A stretch of 64,000 nucleotides of DNA from Albugo candida (GCA_905220665.1 CAJNAR010000178.1:186001-250000); one strand, 5' to 3'. Shown: positions 20,877-34,323, numbered from the stretch's first letter. Program-made: numbers and translations. Notes: generated by a model not told the origin, from the letters alone.

Positions 20877-23800
20877 TCACCAATACTGAATTGTGCCATT
20901 TTGACTCCACTCCGACCATTCCGACGAGCACGCTCCGCATTTCGACGCTGGCCGCGCGTTGAAGGCATAGATTCTGTGCATGTTCGCCACGCTATCACGA
21001 AGATCTTCAAATTCGAGGACTTGCAACTCCTGAATGCGTTTTAACGTCATGGTCGGGAACGAACAGCTAGGCAACGCGATAGCCTTGGCTGAATTGCAGC
21101 GCGCCATCCCCGTCATTACCGACACCGGCGCTTCACCCCCAAGGACGGCGACAGAGACTGGTTTAGGACGTATTGCACCAAGAAAACACAGGCGTGGCCA
21201 GTCACGCAGATGAATGCGTAATTCACTCGCGAGGGCACGAAAAACACGAAGGAGCTCTTTACTTACCACTTCTTTTGCCCAAGGATAGCGTGCAGCCGTG
21301 AAGTGATGGTAGGCTCTTTGGGAATGTCGAAGGTCCTCGATCGCCGAATTTTTGAAATGTGATCCTTGATCGCTTAACAGCGGATTTAAGCCACACATAC
21401 TTAGAGGCGTCGTCTTTAGCCACTAGAATGTAGCGCTGTCCCGTCGTTGAATTCCCAATATACACATAGTCCCAGTGTAATGAATCGTTCGGCTTCGTAC
21501 AATGAAGCCCTTCTCTAAGAACTCGCAGAACTGTTCCTTCCGTTCCACTACAGTGCAAACATTGCCTTACAAACAGCCAAACGTCTTGCTTCAATGTTTT
21601 TCAATCGTAAAGCTCGGCCACATTTTGAGTCGTCACATCGACTACGTAATGGCCACCAATACCAAGATGGGCCACGACACACAGTCTGACCTGAAGCTCG
21701 GACGCCTCGTCTGGGATCCATGTTTTCCTGGATTCCGTACGGTTCACACCATCAGGCTGTTGACGTGGCTGTTTGCGGAGCTTTCACGATGCCACCAATG
21801 CTCGGCCATACAGAATTCGATTTTAAAGGTGGATAGATCGCGCAGACTGTTTGCACAGGGGAGCCCCATCTGATAGAAGATCCTACCAGATGTTTTCTAC
21901 TCCTGCGATGTCGTGAATTTCATGCTGATGTGCCATTAGAAAGATCGCCCACCGCTGCAACTTTGCGGCCATATATTTCGGTACACCTGCGATGATACTA
22001 TGAAGGTCTTGAATACATACCTCAGATTCCGATGATCAATATACAAATTGAATCCACTTGGGCAGTGCATCAGGTAGTCGGCACGGCGGAACGTTTCCAC
22101 AATCGCGTAGGCGTCTTTTTCCACGATTACTCACTTCATGTCAGCGCTACTGAAGGTGCCACTCAAAAACATTTAAAGACTGATGATCTTGATCGTCCAA
22201 GCTTTTTCTTATGTCTTCTTTCGGAACTTGAGTAATGACTGTCCCCAATGACGATCCGATGCATCCGTGAACACGCAAAGCTGTTTGACTATGTCCAGGT
22301 GGGATAACTCCACTGATTTCGACAATGCCTGTTTTGCAAGTTCGAGGCAGTGTTCTTCTTTTTCGGTCCAGCCTATTTTATCCATACCGACTCTCTTGAC
22401 TTGGGAACTTTTCATACCTCCGGTTACCTTGTACGCTCGCTCCATGGGATCTGTAGTGTTACCACTATGCGGTTGTAGCCTGGAATTGAAGAACGCATCC
22501 ATCCCAAACGACACAAAAACTGTTGTAACTCTTGCCAATTTGCTGGGAAGGAGAGATTTCCAAGGCAGAGATACGCTCCGGATCATGTTTCATACCGTTT
22601 CCACTGAGAATGAGAACGCATCATTTTGCTTCCTGCTGAAAAAAACTGCATTTGCTCGGGTTCAACTTCAAACGCTTCGTTTCGCATACTATGAGCGTTT
22701 TTTCCAATAATATTAGCAGCTTTTGCTCAGTGATTTCATATCCAAGTAGATCATCCAACCATATCAGTTACCCCTTGTACTGAAGATTTGAAAAAATTTC
22801 CTGAAAAGTCGATTGACAGTTGGCCACACTGTCTGTGCCTCTCATAAGTACTCTTGTTGGGGTGTACACAGCCATATCCGTAAAAAAAAGTGACAATCCT
22901 GACAGCTTTCATCCAGTAGGAACTACCAGTAGCCTTTGAAAAAGTTCAATAGTAGACTTTTGAGCCTTGAAGGTGATCAAAAATCACTTCAATTATAGGC
23001 ATGGGCCACAGTACTCGCTCTGTCTGGGCATTTACCGCTTGCACGTCCACAGTCATCCGAAATTTGGCAACACCCGGATTCTTCACAATGAGTGGGGGAG
23101 ATGACCAATGGCTCGATTGGTTCCTGTAACATAATCCTGAATCCACCATCTTTTTCAGGTGCTCTCGCATAAGTTGACGGTGCGCTGGCGGGTATCTGCG
23201 AGCCTTGCATTGTACCATTTTTGCACCGTCCCTTAGACGCACTTTCAGAGGTGGCATGTCAACTGGTGGTCATTTCCCAATCGCACTCAAAAACAATCTT
23301 GATACTTCAAAAGTATTATTTGTAGTTCACTGTCAAATCCGTCGCTTCATCCATTCACCTTCGCTTCTGCAACTTTGTTTTTTGACACAATTGGACCTCT
23401 GAATGATCTTGTTCTTGATCTTCCGGAAACCAGCTCGTTTCTTCAGCTCTTACGAGAACTTGCTCCTCCTCCGTAAGATCGCCTTATCCATGCTGAATGC
23501 AATCACCGACAATCTCATCTTGTAACTCGCCGTCGCTTTCAACGCGATCAAATTCCACATCGGGCATACGCAGCCTTTTGTGATGTAACATTTGGCTTGG
23601 ATCTTAGCTTAATCGCCGAAGGACCTCCTTCCCTAGTAGGACCTGTACCAGGCCAATCGGCAAATCCTTCTCCGCAATACAGCAAGCCACTTTCCTCAAC
23701 ACCAGATATCCTGCGTCCGTCGCGAATTTGAAATTGAGCTTCACCACTTGATGTATTTTCGACTTTTGCTGGGTGAAGCTCTGAATTGTAATCGGGTTCG

Positions 23801-24960
23801 CAAGATCTTGAATGGTCAGCCACACACCCTTTTGTCGAATCTGGGCTATAAGCGATGAAGTAACCACTGATTCTTCCACACCAATGTCCGGAGTGATCAC
23901 AACTTCGTGATCATCTGCAATCCATCCCAATATAGTCTCTTTTGGCTTCTCGGATACCACTGCAACAATCGTTCGATTTCCGGGACTTGGCTTAATTCTT
24001 ATCGAATACCTGCCTTGCTTCATCTGCAGTGACACTCGAGCAGTGAAGCACTCCGTGATCCTTTGAGACACACTTGTAGCATGCAAAGCGTGTGCCCGCT
24101 TCTTTTTTCTCGCCCTTTGTTTTTCCACAACAGTTTTTCTGACCTCGGTTTTGGTTTGGCAGCTTTTTGTTCCATCTGCCTATCTTCCAATACCTTGGAA
24201 CGACTATCCCCCGGTAAAAAGGACTCGAACTTGGGAAACTTTGCAGCTGTATCTTGATCCAATTCACGAAAAGCACTGTTGGTCTTTTCATGGCCTTATT
24301 TTGGCTTTTCTTGAGCTCTCTCTGGATCATCTTCCGGAATTTCGCCGGACGCAGCGCATTATTGAGGTGGGCACTGCTATCTTCGGCTCGCTTACTGTGA
24401 AAATCTCAAAATCATGCGTGTCAATATTCTCATATAGTCGGCAAGCAAACGCATTACTCTTGAATACGCATCTTGCAGGTTTGTGTCCATGCTGAGATGT
24501 CTGGCATCTCTACCCAGCTTTTCGTAGTCGTCCTTCTCGGAAATCCGTGCGGAGAGGAAGTACTACAACCAATCCTGTTCTGTGATGTCCACCTCCGACT
24601 TCTGCAATTCGAATTGACAAAATCCGCTTCAACACTTTGTGGTCAATACATGCACCAACAGGCATCAGAAACACGCGACTCCCAGTGCTCGCATTTAGCA
24701 CCCTTGCGCAGCGATCGTACGCCATGTACAGATCCATAACCTCCCTCTTCTCTTTCTTTGTACTTCCCCTATACATCGGGAGTAGAGGCATATTCGCCCC
24801 AATGGCCAACGTCTCAGGCTCCGAGCGATTGTAGCTAATCTCCTCCATAGACCGCTCATCCTGATAGGAGAAAAGCCCCCAACGTGCTTCACTAGCCGCA
24901 CGCGAGCGCTCCTCGAGGTAAGATATCTTATTCTGCTAGAACCCCATACTCTCAGCTTCC
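20877..24960 (-). pseudogene. Gag-Pol remnants of the Gypsy element
   Basis: Reading leftward: the Gag C-terminus has CYKCVSKDHGVLHC (C-x2-C-x4-H-x4-C, about 24,041-24,085). A protease-like part with VVITPDIGVEESVV is near 23,880. Reverse transcriptase runs 23,257-22,946 (MVDSGLCYRNQSSHWSSPPL, FRMTVDVQAVN) and resumes after breaks with a WLDDLLGY catalytic box near 22,760. RNase H includes VFTDASDRHWG (about 22,250) and IDHRNLRYVFKT. Integrase has CLHCSGTE, LHWDYVYIG, LLSDQGSHF and a degraded YPWAKE third catalytic site, ending with a FSIGDYVLY C-terminal module. Internal stops and shifts separate the pieces. Confidence 0.85.
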
Positions 24961-25300
24961 TCGTATAATGCCTGGAACTGATGGGCAAGAAACTCTTTCC
25001 GTTGCTTCATTTCCCGCTTCAAGGATTGATGTTTCTCGCCAGCTGGTTCTGATACTGCTGGGACAGATACTCTTGTGTCCTTTGCGCTATGTACTCCGTC
25101 TGCCGCGACTGTTTCTCAGCAGCATCCAGGCCGAATGACCTCTGCAACGGTCATTTGAGTATGACCCGCCTCGTTTGGGTTTGCACAATATTTTGTATGA
25201 CGTGCTCCTCTACACTTCGCAGAGGTCTTTGTCGTCTTTCGTCACCACTCCTGATGATACTCTTTACTACTAGCACGATACTTTCGGCTAAACAATTCTT

Positions 25301-25468
25301 TGTCTAAGTCGGCACTCACAAAGGCAGCCTCGACGCTCTTGGCTCCCGTGTAGTGTCTTACTTGCGTGTCTTTTTATTGGGTGAAAACAATCTACCTAAC
25401 CGCGTCCACTCCGTGTTGTTCCGTAAACCCGCTAAGTACTCCGACCCGGATCCGCTCCGGACCCAACA
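25301..25468 (-). repeat. 5' LTR (right)
   Basis: Begins TGTCTAAGTC and ends GGACCCAACA on the plus strand, with TG...CA termini intact. The sequence next to its inner edge (AAGAATTGTTTAGCC on the coding strand) does not start with the TGG expected of a tRNA primer site. Confidence 0.88.
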
Positions 25469-25473
25469 GTAAG

Positions 25474-28400
25474 GAAGAATCACTTATACAAATAAAAAGA
25501 GGTGGACGATTCTTCGAAGAAGTAGGCGATCCAATAAAAGTTTGATAAGATGGTTGCGAGATAAATAAAGATTTTTCGCGACATTTCTAAATTTGATTGC
25601 AGATTGTGTGCTCAGTGTTAGCTGATTGTCTGCTTCCGCACATAACGATATTAATGTCTAAATGACCTAGAAGCACTGACGATGCTTCTATTGATGTCAT
25701 TTCGTCCTCCTTTACATTCTTAAGATCTTCTACGCTCTAGTAACTTACAGACGAAGATTGTGACATGCAAGCATATCCGCAGTACATACTTCATGTATAA
25801 GAGTACTTCTTTTACATGACGTATTTGTTTATCACATGTCGGTGTTTCCTCCTTTAGCTGTTAGATGCTGGACTGAGCTCAAGATGAGTATGTTGAAAAC
25901 ACCGATGACAATAGTACGAGCAAATAAGATTTGAAACAAGTTTTCATTGCTTGTACAGTAAATGGAAGTTGGTATTGACGACTGAGTTATTTCTTTTTCA
26001 AAAGGCAGGCAGCTTCATTGCAATCAAGGCGCTAAAATCAACATTAGGTGTTCGATTCGTTTTGTTCTGATGAACTGCAACACTTTGCTTCGTTCGGACC
26101 TTTTCTATCATCCTCAGCAAAGGTGGATAGCACATTGAAACTTGTCTATCATACTAGAACTCGACTGATTGACTTTGTTGAATGGTCGCCAGCCTAAAGA
26201 CAAGAATATAGGAAAAAGTGTAACAAAAATTATTCAGAGATGGCTAGTGGCTCTGCTGAACATCCTTTTTTAAGTACATAAAACAGTTTCATCCCTTTTA
26301 CAAAAAAAGGCGCTTTTGGCTGCATCTGTCGGTTGCCTTACTTCTTGCAAGAAAAGTTGAATGTGAAAAAGAGCACAACATATTCCTTTTTCTGCTTAGT
26401 CTTCCCGCCAATTGCAAGCAGACATGGTTTTTCGCGATCGTAGCACTTCCGTGAAACGAACCCGATCGTGCGCACTTGATATAAATCAAACTCGGTGCTG
26501 GATTTCTTGTAGTCGCCAAAGTCGCTGTTCAGTCAATTGACGATTACATCGATCTAGGTGTCACAGTGCAAGACATTATCCCCTTTCACTACTTCCTTTT
26601 CAAAAACAATAGCGCATTTAATAATCATTCAGGTGGTGGAAAAACGTTTCAGTCATTACTGTACCGTACGGTCACCTAAAAGGGAGATTTGATTCGACTC
26701 GCCTTAGACTAGAGCTGATGTGCACAGGATGCTGTCAGACTGTATGTTTTGTAAGAATCGTGATCGTGATTGCATTAAAAGCATATGGAATGCTGAACGT
26801 TATATACGTTTTGAAAAGGATGGCTAGGAAAGCCGTACTATATTGAAGTCATAAATAGACAGCGACCTCTAACTATCATATTCTCCAAAGGAATTTGATC
26901 GAAAGCCGATGGATCACAAACGATAGGTGCATATTTTTTGCACAACATTTTGTCGATATTACTGATCATGAAAACACATGTAAAATCGCTTAAATGCACC
27001 TGTCATCTAAGGTGATTGAAGAATATATTAGTCCATCCAGATTGCTTTAAGTGATTAGCTGGCACGATAGTGCCTGCGAGTAAAGCACTTAGCCTCCGAA
27101 GATTGTGAGCTTGATGGACTCTCACGAAGTGATGACAAATTTGGCATGTGCCAATGCACATCTACCTGATATAGAAAGATATGGAAGTGTAATCAAATCA
27201 TCTCGTTTTTGTTTGCGGCACTGTGCATTATTCGCTGATATCGGCTATCATGCGCGTTACCAATTCAAACGTCCCTTACATTCGTGTAAATATCGTTGCA
27301 GACTTCTATCTTACTGCACTTTTACAGAGAAGCACAAATTTCATTGCTTTTGTTTTGCGGATTTTAAACAAGCCTAAATGCTGCTGTTTGATGATGCTCA
27401 GATACGTTATTCAGAATAATGCAGGTGTATAATATGGGCATGCTTGATCATAGAAGTAATAGAGCTTGCTATCGCTGACGCACTAAGCCGACGCCTATGG
27501 GAGGATGATCTCTTTAGAAGTTCAGCAAGGACTCAGGAATTTATACCTGCAAGTACAAACAAGTGCTGTTTTTGCTTTTTGTACGGAATGATTATTTATA
27601 CAAATCTCGATCTTGTTTGAGAGTACGTTTGCACGTTTACTTCGATCACAGAAATACTACTTTGTAACATTCCAGTCATTGTCTACCCATTTTCGGTGAC
27701 GTAACAATATCACGCAGAGATCAACTCTGACAGATAGGCGACAGGGGTATACACTGTGCAATTAAACGTTATCACTCGTCGCTTACTTCACTATAATCAA
27801 ATTTACTCATTCAAAGCATTGGATTTTCAAGTCCAAATTTGTCGCACTAGTCTGGTTCTGCAGGCCAAAAGCGTCTACCAGTCTACCGAAATGAATCAAA
27901 TAAATTGTTAAACCGTGCACTAATCGTCACTTTACGGTTTTGAGCTCCTAATCATAATCAACTTGGTTGATTCATCGATTTGAGCCTGTAAAGCCTCGCC
28001 ATTTTTCAAGCGGCTTTGTGTGAAAGAGATGCAGAGCGTTTTACGGATATAGAAGTCAGCGAGTAAATGAAGAGAGTATTTATGCCCTGTCAAGTAATGT
28101 GAAGGTACCGTGCAAATATCAACGTAACTTAGTCAGTGTACTGCTCTGATTTTCTGTGTTCATTATGTCTATGATTGATCCACTCTCATTTCAGATAACG
28201 CTCAATATGCGGTCGTATGAGTGGACATCACATAGAGATCGACTAGCGCTTGAGATTCAGGAAAAACCGCTTTAACCATTTTTTTGAATTAAAATAAAAT
28301 TCCGTGGTAGACGAAAGCTGTCTACGACGTCAAGTATCTTTACCTCACAACTGACCAATGGCGCACGAAAAAGGAGTTGGTATTAAATCTATTATGAATT

Positions 28401-29559
28401 AATGAAGATTCTGATATTCGGTTAGCTAATTGATCTGCCGTTGTCTCCTATTCTAATTGGAGAATTCTGTCAAGTATTTGAGCATTTGCATCAGCCAAAC
28501 ACCTACTCGTTCATCTATATATCAAGTCTCGACAAGCGTTGTTATATTAGGTTTGGTGTGTGGTTTCGACGTGCCAGTAATGCGAGGACGACTATTTAGT
28601 ACGCAGATGATGATTTTGTCACCTCTATCGGATCGCAGTATACACATAGACATATCAATAGTGCAAATCAATTTGTGCTTTTTCGAATACACAAACATGA
28701 TTCAAAACGCATATACCTGATCGGCATAGACGGATGGGACGTGCAGTATTCCTCAGAGATTAGTGATATCGAATGCTTCAAATATTGAAAGACTGTGGAG
28801 TACGTCAGCATAAAATTTCTGACAAAACATTTCAGTGACGCTTGCCAGAATGAGATACCACTAAATCCGTTATCACGTAAACATAAGATAATCTTGCTAA
28901 ACCTGAGCGATTCGTTCCAAAAGCTAAAAGTTCAGCTCCTTTTCGATACCCATCTTATTCTACAAGCACTGCCAGGATATGTCGGGCTACGAACTCTTTT
29001 TTACCGCAATGTGGTTGAACCATTGAGCACCACAAGCTCGTTGAATCTTCAGATAATTTGATCAATAAGCGCACATGATTACCACGTACTTTTCATGCGC
29101 ATTACTTTCGGATCACAAGTAACAACTATGGCGCGTAATGCGAATTGAATAGCGAGCAAGTGCCGTGGGGAATATAGAGGAGAAAGCCAAGCATTATATG
29201 CGATTGCTGCACAAGATGCATAACGGTTTCGGGGCAGTCGTTGAACGTAGACCGCAGAAAATTTCTTTCAGTCTTACTGCCAGAAACAAGCGCTTCCTGA
29301 AATTACCGATCTGCGTTGTCGAATTCGCTTGCCTATAGTCTCATTCCAATAAGAGGCTGCTGAAATGACGACGTGACGAATCATGATTCTGTAAGAAATG
29401 CTACACAATTCACAATCTTTTCAATGCGATCATGTACTTCTTTTGTCACGAGTTCACGTCTTGACTAGTTTGCTGAGACCTTTCTCCGTTGCACGTGGTG
29501 GAATCCCTAATATAAGGTCACTCACCTAATTGTAATTCGGAGAGCTTTCATTATCACTC
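25474..29559. other. Four-kilobase gene desert with relics
   Basis: No frame here has a recognisable motif, and short ORFs are at chance density. One piece at 27,970-28,040 is a relic of the B-box gene's 3' region. I see no RNA gene. The rest may be decayed genes or transposons too old to identify by eye. Confidence 0.45.
27970..28040 (+). pseudogene. Relic of the B-box gene's C-terminal region
   Basis: About 50 bp around ATTTGAGCCTGTAAAGCCT and CAAGCGGCT match, at roughly 80 percent, positions ~4,583-4,632 of the B-box gene at the window's left end ([15 protein letters not shown]). The similarity fades on both sides. It implies an old partial duplication, now decayed. Confidence 0.45.
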
Positions 29560-31018
29560 ATGCGAATTGCTATTTCTCTGACGCTGCCCGGTCTGATGTT
29601 ATCGAGCCCTTATTCAGACCAGGTAGAACATCTTCTAAAAAACTCAAAGTACAGTGTTTTTGAGAGAAGGGCATTATCCTCCTGTCCTTGTCTTGGAGAA
29701 GATGTCCAAGCTACATTACGGCTGTGTCTACCAGTTACCACTAAGGATGCAGGCAAAAAAGAGGTGTTTGCTTTTTCTCCAGCGGACAATGAAAAGTGGC
29801 GACATTATGACTGGGATAAGGTGATTCCCGTCTGTGCATTATGCTGAGGGAAATGCAGACTTTCAATTGTGTGTGCAGGTAACCACAATCGCCTGGAAGG
29901 AAGACAAAGAACTTTTGTGCCATGCGCATGAGAAAGGAGTCAAAATTGTTGTTCATTCAGATTTTGAACACTTTGACGACATTTGCATCGAAAGCGCGCG
30001 ACAAAAGTGGATTATGGTACGACTTCATTTATGATCGAAAATTGATTGCTCAAGATAGAAGTGGTAGAAAGCATATGAGAAGATTGTGACCAATTACGCA
30101 GACGGCTTGAACTTGGATAACGAGAAACCGAGTTCTGGCAAAAAATCTCATTGTTATGCCTTACTGTTGCAAGAACTCCGCGTTGTCTTACAAGCGAAAG
30201 AGTTTACAAAACATGCACAAGTAAGGAGCGGTTGTCTCTCCTGTTAGTAGAAAGCTAACAATTGCCGTATAGATCAGCGTCGATGTTCCATGGGCCCCAC
30301 ACGGAATCGACGATCGCTACTACGAGTGGAACGCACTGGCTGATGCAGCAGATTTTCTCTTTGTGATGTCGGTAAGGCCTTGACAAGGAGACAATACGTT
30401 TTCTCATATTTCGCATCCTTTCTACATATAGTACGATATGCGAAGCCAAATATATTACCAGTGTGTTGCTGGCGCTAATTCACCGTTGGCATTGGTCAAG
30501 AAAGGCTTGGAAGAATATCTGCTGGGGTACAATATCGCACCGGAGAAACTTGTACTTGGATTACCATGGTATGGTTATGATTACAAGTGTCAAAATTACT
30601 CGAGCGCATTAGACATTTGTCAAATAGAGCACGTAAGTCGAAAAATCGATGATGGTTCTATAAACTCGGACTATTGGGTATTTGTCAGATTGGATTTGTC
30701 GGAGCACCGTGTAGTGACGCAGCAGGAAGGCAAGTGGACTACGGAGATATCAAGGCTCGTGCAGCTGCTAATCCAGCGCTCTATACAAGCCATTGGGATA
30801 ACGTGTCAGATACACCTTATTACACATATTCAGCTTCGGAAAATCCGGACGAAAAAGCCCAAATATGGTTTGAGGACGCTCATAGTTTAAGTCGAAAGTA
30901 CGCGCTAGTGAAGGAATTGGGCTTAAGAGGTGGAGGAATGTGGCACGCAGATACTCTAGCATACGAAGAAGATGCAAAATCAAAACAAATTTGGAATTCT
31001 CTCGAAGCAATGTACTAG
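29560..31018 (+). CDS. Di-N-acetylchitobiase (GH18)
   Basis: This lysosomal-type exoglycosidase splits the GlcNAc-GlcNAc core released from N-glycans or chitin. Six exons (29560-29820, 29879-30016, 30068-30220, 30273-30371, 30432-30632, 30689-31018) give 393 residues. MRIAISLTLPGLMLSS may be a signal peptide. The GH18 acid motif is DGLNLDNE with catalytic Glu152 retained. Matches to human CTBS run throughout: KEVFAFSPADNEKWRHYDW, DFLFVMSYDMRSQ, KLVLGLPWYGYDYKC, GAPCSDAAGRQVDY and GLRGGGMWHADTL. Each intron (51-60 nt) has GT-AG borders and phase 0. A plain chitinase is less likely because the GAPCSDAAGRQV block is chitobiase-specific as I recall it. Confidence 0.9.
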
Positions 31019-34000
31019 ACTGGTTCTGAGAGGCACTTGGGTGCTATTCTTTCTACGAATTGTGTTGTCAAGATAATATAGCGTAAAGATAAATAGTGGC
31101 ATTAGCAATTTCGCAATCAGACCACTTGACTGTATGAATGTAAAATTGATGATTGAGGTCTTGTGCCAGCATTTGTCTACTTTTCATCGCGTTTGGTGCT
31201 GAGATTGTCGCCTTATTTCTTTATTACATTATGACGGCCGCCACACTACCCCGTGTAGATGCGGATGAATCAAAATTTCTCTTGATGCTCTGACATGCGC
31301 ATTGAAAGCCAATGTTTCATCGACGATGGAATGAATTCTTGACTTGGACGTTGTCACCTTAATAGTCTGCATCATGGTCGCGTATTGTGACTATACGTGT
31401 ATTGACTTCTAGCCAACTGAATTGGTGAAGCTTGCGGTTAGCCTCCTAATAGCTTCCCCACTCTACACAAGATAATGAGAGATCAAAGCCAGTATGATAG
31501 ATCCTTACTGTTCCTACTTCCTTTGAAATGGTTCCCAATAAAGTATGAACATACATACTTCTATTCGTTCCAAAGTTGACAGTTGAGGCCGATGGAATTA
31601 TCCTGCGAACTCATTATCATGGATCGCGAAAGTTAAACCAATGCTGACCGAAAGCGTTATTGCATGGAATTGTCACTTGTGAAGATTTTGAAGAAACCGT
31701 TTCTGACAAATAAGATCCATCGAAAAGGAGCGAGTATACCAAAAGGTATAGAACGACGGAAACAATTTGGCGCGTAATCGATGTGACAAAGGCTCCTTTC
31801 TCATCTTGCTGATGCAGCCAACATCATATCCTCTCACGATAAGCCGATAAAATGCGAGCAGAGAAATTCCTGACATTGCAATTGATGGTAGAATGAGTAC
31901 GATCAAGTATGATTTAGGCTAAATTCAGAAGTGAACATAACAGCCCTTTATTTTCTACTCCGCGAAAATTTGCAGCCACTACTCCATGTTTGCCATACTC
32001 AATAGCTGTCGAGATTCACTACATTGAAGCTACAAGAAGCGAGTCACGTCACCCTTCAGTGAAGCGGCATGTGGAAGAGGGTCGAATAAACTAAGAGAAT
32101 GAGCAAGAAGTGAATATAGCGTGGAACGTATCGTCCTTAGGAACGAAGAGAAGTAGAATATGGCAATATAGGTGGTTGCCAATTATATTGGTGTATCTTT
32201 GCGGATTCTAGTCAAATGGACATAGCGTTCGTGACTCTAAGATCAGTGACGGGAAACTGGATGTTGCGCAGCTTGAATAGGCTTTTCCGAATAAGTTTAT
32301 AATAGTGGAAAGTATAAGCGAACGTTTTTATTGCGCACTGCTAATTGCGGGCGATATCGCGATACTTACTCGCACAGCGATTCAGGGATTGGGACAGAAG
32401 TACTTACCTAATTGTAGCACAGCGCGTTGTACGTGTTATAATACGGCCACCGCACTCGTGTGAACGCAACACGGTCGAATAAACGTCAGAACACGGCTCA
32501 GCGTTAGCAGAAGGAATGTTGACAGAACAAAGAAAATATCAAAGGAGTAATCTCACGCTTATGGGATGATCTGATTTTCAAATTTACGTATCTTAAACGA
32601 GCGATGCGTTGTACTGACTCACATGAAAAGGTTCGAGAATCACTGGCAATTGACTCGTTGAGAGGCATTTTCACGGAGCGGATAGTTTTACTTAAGTCTG
32701 CAAGCGCTACAACTTAATCGCCTTAGCATTGCAAGCTCCCATTACCTTTCGCAGCCTTACAAGCGCTATCTCAACCATCTCAATCCTCACTACCTAGAAA
32801 ATGTTAATTCTTTATGTGTATAATGTTTCTAATATTCATTTGGTAGCAGCCAGGTTACCAAAGCGCCTCCAGATGGTCAAAGTGTGATTACGCTTTCTTT
32901 GTACAGATAAACGTCGTCGACTTAGAGCCAAACACCGCGACAATAGCTGGAATTAATGGATCTCAATGCAGGAATGTCTCTTCTCATCTTTATCGAAATA
33001 GCTAATGAAGCTCTATTTCTTGCACATAATCAGAATTGTGTTGCCAAACTTCACTAGTATGCTCTACAGGTGCATAGATTCGTGCTTCGGCCTTCCTTAC
33101 CCGATCAAGCAAAGGAATGCATTTCCTTCGCCTAATCATTGCATGCAAGGATACTAAATTCCCTCATCGCAATCTGTAGAATAACGCACGAACTGATGCA
33201 TGGCGATAATTGACCAGGTGAGTTTAGACACTTGACGAGTGCTCTCAATCAAGCTTAAGCCTGTCCTGGAATACCACAGCTCTCTGTATATGTTGGCATC
33301 GACCGCAGTAAAGTACTCATCCATTGTACCTTCAAAATATCGTATTTTGATTCATCTTCCTCTAGACAACCTCATCTAGCCGTATTCATTACCTGGAATT
33401 GTATAGCCTCACCATTCGATCGATCATGCCACTTTGCAAAAAGATCCAACGTCCCTATTATTTATTTTTTAGCTCATGCTTTGCTTGATCCTTCTTCTGT
33501 ATAATAAAGGGAATCACGGTCTTATTTATGCACAGAATATAACGATAGCGAGCTTCCAACGGTCGCCTCATGGCATATGACGTCTGGTATTCTTTATCCT
33601 GAAGCTTTAAGCCTTGACACGACCTTCCACTAGAAGCTGTCATCCAGCATTTCCTGCACTTCCAGAAGTATTCATGTTTGAAATGCATTCTCAGAAACAC
33701 TTTCCTGTATCGCGATCGGCGCCCAGCAAACTACTGAAAGCTTAGGCTTTCTGAAATGTTTGAAATTTGAGTACGGCTTCGACTTACTTGGGTGCTGATA
33801 CGAGTCAACCTATACAGCTAATATTTCTTGCCGAAATGACTATACAAGCGTAACTCTCCGGAAAAACCATACCCTCCTCGCTGGCGCTTTTAAGCGTCAA
33901 CCGAAGAGAACACTAACTCAACTGGTGGTGCCAACATACTCAAATGCCCCAGCAGACTAGTCGACTCATGGATCAAGCCAGCCCAATAGCAGTTTTCAAT

Positions 34001-34323
34001 GAACAACATCTCTTCCTTGGACTTATCAGCTTGTCAAGGTCAACCAATATCCCCCGAGCGACCACCCGCAAATGTCCGATGCAATCTTGATGCTGAAGTG
34101 TGGAATAAATGCTGCATTTAGTTCCAGCCAATCGCCTGTGTCGATCTTAGTGAATAATATTAGATGCGTGCCTTATGATCAGTCTCGACCAATTGTGCAC
34201 TATGTATATTGTATAGTGAAACCACCAGCAGCATCTCATCGCTGACTGGCCTATGTCGATCTGAACTCGGTGATTTGCACCCAATCATCATTTCCCATTT
34301 CTCTCGCACCAAAATACACCAAA
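31019..34323. other. Three-kilobase stretch without supported genes
   Basis: Only short frames (one minus-strand frame of 77 codons at 31,673-31,906, one of 80 at 33,458-33,700) without recognisable motifs. Around 32,700 a brief leucine-patterned frame (LQALQLNRLSIASSHYL) might be a relic of a leucine-rich-repeat gene, too short to claim. The promoter of the next gene lies at the right end. Confidence 0.4.

Larger units (their letters stand above)
20265..25468 (-). mobile_element. Ty3/Gypsy LTR retrotransposon, degenerate
   Basis: A 5.2-kb element with coding direction right to left. Two ~170-bp LTRs flank it, and an identical 5-bp target duplication GTAAG borders both sides (20,260-20,264 and 25,469-25,473). 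Order on the minus strand is Gag with zinc knuckle, protease, reverse transcriptase, RNase H, integrase, which is the Ty3/Gypsy order. A polypurine tract (GGAGGAAG on the minus strand) abuts the 3' LTR. Stops and frameshifts disable every domain. The LTRs have diverged by a number of substitutions, so the insertion is not recent. Confidence 0.9.
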
